Shown: positions 6,877-11,464 of the stretch, one piece after another
Layout of the letters: the number at the start of each line of letters is the position of its first letter
Numbering within the stretch: the stretch's first letter is position 1
DNA from: Pseudomonadota bacterium
GTDB taxonomy: Bacteria > Pseudomonadota > Alphaproteobacteria > Reyranellales > Reyranellaceae
DNA: 11,464 nt
Assembly: GCA_023436825.1 (NCBI GenBank)
Contig: JAEZHS010000382.1
Location: forward strand, 1-11,464
Direction of reading: 5' to 3'
Notes under the pieces: generated by a model
What the model was told of the DNA's origin: nothing
The model's database searches: none
Seen by the model: the letters and a program-made list of their open reading frames with translations, nothing else
Made by a program: the position numbers and the translations under genes

Positions 6877-7500
6877 ATGGCCCGCCTGACTTCGACCGAC
6901 GACCTTCGCCGCATCATCGCCGAGCCGCGGCCGGCGACGAAAACCAAGATCCTCGACGCGCTCGACGAGCAGTCGATCGACTTCCTGAAGCGCTGCCCGT
7001 TCGCCCTGGTCGGCACGACGTCCGCCGACGGCACCGTCGAGGTCTCGCCCAAAGGTGACGAGCCGGGCTTCATCCGGGTCGAGGACCCCAAGACGCTGCT
7101 GATCCCCGAGCGCGTCGGCAACAACCTGGCCTTCGGCCTCAGCAATATCCTGGCGACGGGCAAGATCGGCCTGATCGCCCTGGTCCCGGCGACCGGCGAG
7201 ACCTTGCGGGTGTCGGGCACGGCCGAGATCTTCGACGATGCCGACCTCGTCGGCTCCCTGAGCTCGCTGGGCAAGCCCGCCCTGTTGGCCACGCGCGTGC
7301 ACATCCAGCACTGCTACTTCCACTGCGCCCGCTCGGTCGTGCGCGCCAAGCTGTGGGACCCCAAGTCGTGGCCGGCACCGGGCCGCATCTCCTTCGGCAA
7401 GATCATCGCCCCGCGCATCGGCGCCGACGCCAGCGTGGCCGCCCAGATCGACGCCGGAGTCGAAGGCGCCTACACTACGAGGCTCTGGACCAACAGCTGA
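6877..7500 (+). CDS. FMN-dependent PPOX-type flavoprotein, MSMEG_1061-like
   Basis: 207 residues from the ATG at 6877, preferred over an upstream in-frame start at 6835 because AAGGAA lies 8 nt before it and the family begins here. It belongs to the pyridoxamine-5'-phosphate-oxidase-like split-barrel fold, which binds FMN or F420. Diagnostic segments are FALVGTTSADGTVEVSPKGD (42-61, the beta-strand with the SPKGD turn), TLLIPERVGNNLAFGLSNIL (73-92, flavin phosphate region), ETLRVSGTAEI (108-118) and IQHCYFHCARSVVRAKLW (143-160). All match the MSMEG_1061 family, distinct from vitamin B6 oxidase itself. Substrate is unknown; relatives act in redox or detoxification. Soluble and cytoplasmic. The stop is 5 bp before the methyltransferase-like gene, so the two are almost certainly co-translated. 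It opens a four-gene array ending with the adenylate cyclase. Confidence 0.9.
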   Translation: MARLTSTDDLRRIIAEPRPATKTKILDALDEQSIDFLKRCPFALVGTTSADGTVEVSPKGDEPGFIRVEDPKTLLIPERVGNNLAFGLSNILATGKIGLIALVPATGETLRVSGTAEIFDDADLVGSLSSLGKPALLATRVHIQHCYFHCARSVVRAKLWDPKSWPAPGRISFGKIIAPRIGADASVAAQIDAGVEGAYTTRLWTNS

Positions 7501-7505
7501 CGACA

Positions 7506-8609
7506 ATGGGCGATCCGCCGTTTCGTGCCGAAGTCATCGGCAGCCTGCTGCGGCCGCGCATCCTCAAGGATACTGCGACCGCAATCGCCAACGGCAAGGC
7601 TGCGGCGGCCGACTACCAGTCGGTGCTGGAGCGTGAGATCGGCCGAGTCGTCACGCGACAGGAAGAGCTCGGCCTCCGGGTCGCCACCGACGGCGAGTTC
7701 GGCCGCACCTCCTGGTTCGGCTTCTTTTTCGAAGGCCTCGACGGCTTTCGCCTGGAGCCCTCGCTGTTCCGCTTCCATGATACCGATGGCGGCAGCTTCG
7801 AATGGCCGACCTGTGTTGCCAATAGCCCGATCCGCCGCCGCGCGCCGATCACGCTCGCCGAATACCGGCGGGTGAAGACGTTCGCCAAGACCGCGCTGCC
7901 CAAGGCGACCCTGCCGACGCCCAGCGCCTTCCACTTCTTCCGCTTCACCCAGCCGTTCGATCCGGCGGCCTACGACCAGGAGCGCTACTTCGACGACCTC
8001 GTGGCGGTCTATCGCACGGAGCTCGCCGAGCTCGCCAAGGCCGGCTGCGCCTACGTGCAGATGGACGAGGTGCCGGTGGCGATGCTGTGCGATCCCCTGG
8101 TGCGCGAGCAGGCCAGGGCCCAAGGCGGTGATCCCGACAGGCTGCTGGATCTCTACATCGACGTGATGCGCCGCATCCTGGCGGATCGCCCGGCCGGCGT
8201 GACGGTCGGCATGCATCTCTGCCGCGGCAACTTCCGCAGCCGCTGGATGGCGTCCGGCGGCTACGAGCCGGTGGCGGCACGCCTGTTCAACGACTTTCCG
8301 GTCGACGCCTATTTCCTGGAATATGACAGCCAGCGCGCCGGGGATTTCTCGCCATTGCGCCACGTGCCGAAGGATCGCCGCGTGGTACTCGGCCTGGTGT
8401 CGTCCAAGACGCCGGTCCTCGAGAGCCGCGACGACCTGCGTCGGCGCATCGACGAGGCCGCGAAGTTCGTCGACCTCGAGCGCCTGTCGCTGTCCTCGCA
8501 ATGCGGCTTCGCCAGCGTCGCCGGCGGCAACTCGATCGACGAGGAGACGCAGTGGGCCAAGCTCGGCCTGATCGTCGACACCGCCCGCTCCGTGTGGGGC
8601 ACGGCCTAG
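7506..8609 (+). CDS. Cobalamin-independent methionine-synthase-like methyltransferase (MetE C-domain/YxjG-like)
   Basis: 367 residues from the ATG at 7506, 5 bp after the previous stop; the frame is open further upstream but that part only overlaps the PPOX gene. The protein is a single TIM-barrel like the C-terminal catalytic half of MetE, not the full two-domain enzyme (about 750 residues). It starts with AEVIGSLLRPR, the substrate loop of this group. The zinc ligands that activate a thiol are all present: H237 and C239 in GMHLCRGN, E272 in FLEYDS and C333 in SSQCGFAS; LGLVSSKTPVLES (295-307) is also typical. Full catalytic capacity for methyl transfer to a thiol is therefore likely. Homocysteine or another thiol may be the acceptor, and the methyl donor is not evident because the folate-binding N-domain is absent. 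No strong ribosome site precedes it, fitting translational coupling. Confidence 0.9.
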   Translation: MGDPPFRAEVIGSLLRPRILKDTATAIANGKAAAADYQSVLEREIGRVVTRQEELGLRVATDGEFGRTSWFGFFFEGLDGFRLEPSLFRFHDTDGGSFEWPTCVANSPIRRRAPITLAEYRRVKTFAKTALPKATLPTPSAFHFFRFTQPFDPAAYDQERYFDDLVAVYRTELAELAKAGCAYVQMDEVPVAMLCDPLVREQARAQGGDPDRLLDLYIDVMRRILADRPAGVTVGMHLCRGNFRSRWMASGGYEPVAARLFNDFPVDAYFLEYDSQRAGDFSPLRHVPKDRRVVLGLVSSKTPVLESRDDLRRRIDEAAKFVDLERLSLSSQCGFASVAGGNSIDEETQWAKLGLIVDTARSVWGTA

Positions 8610-8619
8610 GAAACCCACG

Positions 8620-9399
8620 ATGAGGCGTTTGACGAGGCGCGGCTTTACCGGACTGGCCCTTGCCGCCGGCGCCTGCTCGCCGCCGCCGCCGTCGTCGAAT
8701 TTGCGCACCCTGACGCCGGGCACGCTCCACGTCGGTACCTACTTCGTGAATCCGCCGTTCGAGTATGTGGCCGACGGGCAAAGGATCGGCTTCGAGGTCG
8801 ATCTGATGAACGAGATCGCGGCGCGCCTGTCGCTGGCGGCAGTGTTCGTCGACACCGAATGGGAGAAGATCCTGCAGGAGATGTGGGACGGCCGCTACGA
8901 CTGCATCGTCGGCGGCATCACCATCACGCCCGGGCGCCAGCGCCTGCTCGCCTGGTCGACGCCTTACATGACGACGACGCTGAGCCTGGTGGTCGACGGC
9001 CGCCGCTCGCCCAGCCTGCGCAGCATGGCCGACTTCCGAAACGCCGTCGTCGGCGTGCAGGCGGCGACCACCGACTACGACATCGCGATCAGGATGCAGC
9101 GCCGGGGCGAGATCGGCAGCGTCAAGGTCTATCCTTTCGCGCGCATCCAGGATGCTATGGTCGACCTCGCCGCCGGCCGCATCACGGCGGTGATGAAGGT
9201 CTATCCCGTGGCGGCCTGGCTGGCGCGGCGGACGCCCGGCCTCGTGATCGCGGCCCATGTGCCCGACGATCCGCAGCCGCTCGGCATCGGTTTCCGGCGC
9301 AACCAGCGCGACCTCCTGGCCGCGGTCAACCGTGTCCTGGCGGAGATGCAGCGAGACGGCGACTACGCCCGGCTGGCGCAGAAATGGGGCGTCCCATGA
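8620..9399 (+). CDS. Periplasmic solute-binding protein, family 3 (SBP_bac_3), Tat/lipoprotein-like leader
   Basis: 259 residues with AGGAAA about 7 nt before the ATG. The N-terminus MRRLTRRGFTGLALAAGAC has a twin-arginine pattern (RRGFTG), a hydrophobic stretch and a cysteine at 19, so export by Tat and perhaps lipidation are likely; the lipobox (AGA-C) is imperfect. The mature part has the two-lobed family-3 layout: LHVGTYFVNPPFEYV (36-50), GFEVDLMNEIAARL (57-70), GGITITPGRQRLLAWSTPY (98-116) and VGVQAATTDY (144-153), ending in the usual ALA-KWG-like YARLAQKWGVP. R106, which in amino-acid binders holds the ligand carboxylate, is kept, but the aspartate that holds the alpha-amino group is replaced by V194 (AVMKVYPVA). 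The ligand is thus probably not a plain L-amino acid. No permease or ATPase gene is next to it; instead it overlaps the adenylate cyclase gene by 4 bp. Confidence 0.92.
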   Translation: MRRLTRRGFTGLALAAGACSPPPPSSNLRTLTPGTLHVGTYFVNPPFEYVADGQRIGFEVDLMNEIAARLSLAAVFVDTEWEKILQEMWDGRYDCIVGGITITPGRQRLLAWSTPYMTTTLSLVVDGRRSPSLRSMADFRNAVVGVQAATTDYDIAIRMQRRGEIGSVKVYPFARIQDAMVDLAAGRITAVMKVYPVAAWLARRTPGLVIAAHVPDDPQPLGIGFRRNQRDLLAAVNRVLAEMQRDGDYARLAQKWGVP

Positions 9400-11351
9400 A
9401 GCGCAAGGCGGCCCTGTTCCTGCTGGCGGTGATGGTGTCGGTGAGCCTCGGCGCCATCATCGTGACATCGCTTGCCATGTACCGCCTGTTGTCCGAGCGG
9501 TACGCCGAGGAAATCGGCAAGATCGAGGCCAGTCTCAGCGATCGCTTCGCGGTCTTCGAGACCATGCTGAAGGATCAGCACGACCGCATCGTCACCCACA
9601 TGACCAAGGTGTTGCCGGACATCGCCGCCGAGCTGGAACGGACCGGCCGCTCGCCGTCCGATCTCTCGGTGACGGATCTCGATGCCGTGACCACGCGGTA
9701 CGGTGTCCAGCACATCTACTTCATCGACCGCGGGCACAAGGTCTTCCAGACCAACTTCGCCACCGACATGAGCCTTCAGTTCCCGGACAGCGACTTCACG
9801 CGCTTCCTCGATTCGGTGTTCGACAACAACAAGGTCATGAACGACGGCATCGACATATCGGAGAAGACGGGAACGCTCAAAACCTACAGCTACTTCGGAC
9901 CGCCGGGTAAGGACTACATCATCGAGATCTCAACCGACATCCGCGACAGCCTGGAAGCGGGCGGCTACGGCTGGATGGGACGCTATTTCTTCGACGAGCT
10001 GCTGTCGGATCCGGTGCGCTCCAATCCATCGATCAAGGCGCTCGACATCTACATCATGAATGCAGCCGCCACCTGGTCGCTGATCCATCCGGGACAGCAG
10101 CTCGATCCGGCGCTGGCCCGGCGCATCCAGCAGCACGGCCGGGAGGAGATCAGGAGCAACGACGGCCGCTATCTCACCGTCTACAGCGGCGAGCCGACCC
10201 TGGCGGCCACCAAGCCCGACCATCCGGTGTCGGCCAAGTACGTGATCCGCAAGATCACCTACGATGTCGGGCTGGCGCGCGCGGCGGTGATCCAGGTCCT
10301 GCTGAGCTCGCTGCTCGTGCTGGCGCTCCTGATGCCGGTGGTGTTCTGGATCGCCTCCCGGCAGCTTCAGAAGCAGCTGCTCGATCCGTTGTTCAACCTG
10401 CGCGGCGAGGCCGGCGCCATCGCCCAGGGCGATCTCAACCAGACGATCGCCAACACCGACCGGCGCGACGAGATCGGCCAGCTCGCCAACAGCTTCGCCG
10501 CCATGCGCGACGCGGTGCGCAAGACCATCACCGACCTCAAGGACACCAACCTGTCGATCGGGCGTTTCGTGCCGCAGGCCTTCCTGACGATCGTCGGCAA
10601 GCCGTCGATCGTCGAGGTCGAGCTGGGCGACAACAAGCGCAAGAACATGACGATCCTGTTCTCCGACATCCGGAACTTCACGACCTTGTCGGAAGCCATG
10701 ACGCCGGACGAGAACTTCGCCTTCATCAACGCCTACCTCGAGCGCATGGGCCCGGTGATCCGCGACCACAACGGCTTCATCGACAAGTACATCGGCGACG
10801 CCATCATGGCGCTGTTCGAATCGGCCGACGATGCGCTGAAGGCCGGGATCGCCATGCTCGAGACGCTCGACGCCTTCAATGCCGAGCGTCGCGCCGCGGG
10901 CCAGCCGCCGATCGCCATCGGCATCGGCATCAACACCGGTACCCTGATGATGGGCACGATCGGCGAGAAGCACCGCATGGATGGCACCGTCATCTCCGAC
11001 GCCGTCAACCTCGCCTCGCGCGTCGAAGGGCTGACCAAGTCCTATGGCGTGAAGCTGCTGGTCTCGCAGTACACCGTGGAGAGCCTCGCCGATCCCAAGG
11101 CCTACGACATCCGTCCGATCGACGTCGTCGTGGTCAAGGGCAGGACCCATCCGGTCACGATCTGCGAGGTGTTCCAGCGCGACCCGGCTGCCGAGCGCGC
11201 CGCCAAGGCGGGCACGCGCGACCTGCTGCAGTCGGGCGTCGAGGCCCTGGTGCGGCACGATCTGCCCTGCGCCCGCCGGTTCTTCGAGGAGTCGCTGCAG
11301 AAGCTGCCCTGCGACACGGCGGCCGGGAACCTGCTGAAGAAGTGTGGTTGA
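9396..11351 (+). CDS. Membrane-anchored class III adenylate cyclase with periplasmic sensor and HAMP domain
   Basis: 651 residues; the ATG at 9396 overlaps the previous stop (ATGA), and although the frame is open back to 8859 the N-terminal anchor MKRKAALFLL begins here. Residues 5-29 are transmembrane segment 1, 30-295 a periplasmic, Cache-like sensor with an initial coiled helix, 296-320 transmembrane segment 2, about 321-375 a HAMP domain (LLDPLFNLRGEAGAIAQGDL ... DEIGQLANSF) and about 415-595 the catalytic domain. All catalytic residues are visible: metal-binding D424 (LFSDIRNFT) and D468 (KYIGDAIMALF), adenine-selecting K464 and D535, and transition-state N538 and R542 (SDAVNLASRVE). ATP rather than GTP is therefore the expected substrate, and the enzyme should be an active homodimer. 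Residues 600-651 form a helical, TPR-like extension ending LPCDTAAGNLLKKCG. Signals bound outside, perhaps through the co-encoded binding protein, would control cytoplasmic cAMP. Confidence 0.95.
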   Translation: MKRKAALFLLAVMVSVSLGAIIVTSLAMYRLLSERYAEEIGKIEASLSDRFAVFETMLKDQHDRIVTHMTKVLPDIAAELERTGRSPSDLSVTDLDAVTTRYGVQHIYFIDRGHKVFQTNFATDMSLQFPDSDFTRFLDSVFDNNKVMNDGIDISEKTGTLKTYSYFGPPGKDYIIEISTDIRDSLEAGGYGWMGRYFFDELLSDPVRSNPSIKALDIYIMNAAATWSLIHPGQQLDPALARRIQQHGREEIRSNDGRYLTVYSGEPTLAATKPDHPVSAKYVIRKITYDVGLARAAVIQVLLSSLLVLALLMPVVFWIASRQLQKQLLDPLFNLRGEAGAIAQGDLNQTIANTDRRDEIGQLANSFAAMRDAVRKTITDLKDTNLSIGRFVPQAFLTIVGKPSIVEVELGDNKRKNMTILFSDIRNFTTLSEAMTPDENFAFINAYLERMGPVIRDHNGFIDKYIGDAIMALFESADDALKAGIAMLETLDAFNAERRAAGQPPIAIGIGINTGTLMMGTIGEKHRMDGTVISDAVNLASRVEGLTKSYGVKLLVSQYTVESLADPKAYDIRPIDVVVVKGRTHPVTICEVFQRDPAAERAAKAGTRDLLQSGVEALVRHDLPCARRFFEESLQKLPCDTAAGNLLKKCG

Positions 11352-11464
11352 GATTCATGTTCGTGGATACGGCGTTCATGCACTCTCCCCCTAGCGGGCA
11401 GGGCTATCGCATATGACCGATTTTCCCGTCATCCCGAGCGGAGCCGCCCGAAGGGCGGCGTAGT
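11352..11464. other. Gene-free end of window with truncated GC hairpin/repeat
   Basis: No gene is supported in these 113 bp after the cyclase stop. GCCGCCC (11443-11449) pairs perfectly with GGGCGGC (11453-11459) around GAA. The preceding text CGTCATCCCGAGCGGAGC looks like the start of a dispersed intergenic palindromic element often met in high-GC proteobacteria; this is recognition by eye only. The hairpin could also end the four-gene transcript. The window stops before its right edge can be seen. Confidence 0.45.

Noticed and set aside
8859..9395. In-frame N-terminal extension of the cyclase
   Set aside because: It lies over the binding-protein gene, gives a low-complexity Arg-rich sequence and would bury the membrane anchor; the ATG at 9396 with a 4-bp overlap is far more likely.
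9930..11258. 442-codon minus-strand frame opposite the cyclase gene
   Set aside because: It mirrors the catalytic cyclase coding sequence, is rich in low-complexity Asp/Arg/His/Val and shows no family signature.

Overview
This is a high-GC window with strong G/C third-position bias. Its mix of genes (a DUF1127 small protein, a GcvA-like LysR regulator, an HAE1-type RND pump, an F420/FMN-type luciferase-like oxidoreductase and a HAMP-linked class III adenylate cyclase) fits an alphaproteobacterium, perhaps a soil or freshwater Rhodospirillales/Rhizobiales-type organism. The genus cannot be fixed from this sequence. Nothing indicates a phage, plasmid or insertion sequence, and no tRNA, rRNA or CRISPR array is visible.

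Left part (1-4038). The window opens inside an RND multidrug efflux permease on the + strand, missing its N-terminal fifth. Its 3' end overlaps, tail to tail, a minus-strand gene for a TPR protein whose C-terminal half looks like a worn glycosyltransferase-9/41-like domain. Further right on the minus strand is a 67-residue DUF1127 protein followed by a convincing intrinsic terminator. Between terminator and TPR gene lies a short stretch resembling the tail of a second DUF1127 gene.

Middle part (4159-6777). A LysR regulator of the GcvA type diverges from the DUF1127 gene. Downstream are a luciferase-like flavin monooxygenase and a MarR-family regulator, probably one transcription unit. The two intergenic regions flanking lysR each hold a palindrome, and they share the near-identical 12-mer TTTACAAAYAAC. 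A perfect 31-bp tandem duplication spans the stop codon of the monooxygenase gene.

Right part (6877-11351). After a hairpin behind marR come four tightly packed genes: an FMN-binding PPOX-type flavoprotein, a cobalamin-independent methionine-synthase-like methyltransferase (gap 5 bp), a periplasmic family-3 solute-binding protein (gap 10 bp) and a membrane-anchored class III adenylate cyclase (4-bp ATGA overlap). No transporter permease or ATPase accompanies the binding protein here. The most interesting idea is that the binding protein is a ligand-sensing partner of the cyclase, so that an extracellular small molecule sets cAMP level. The final 113 bp hold no gene, only a GC hairpin cut off by the window end.
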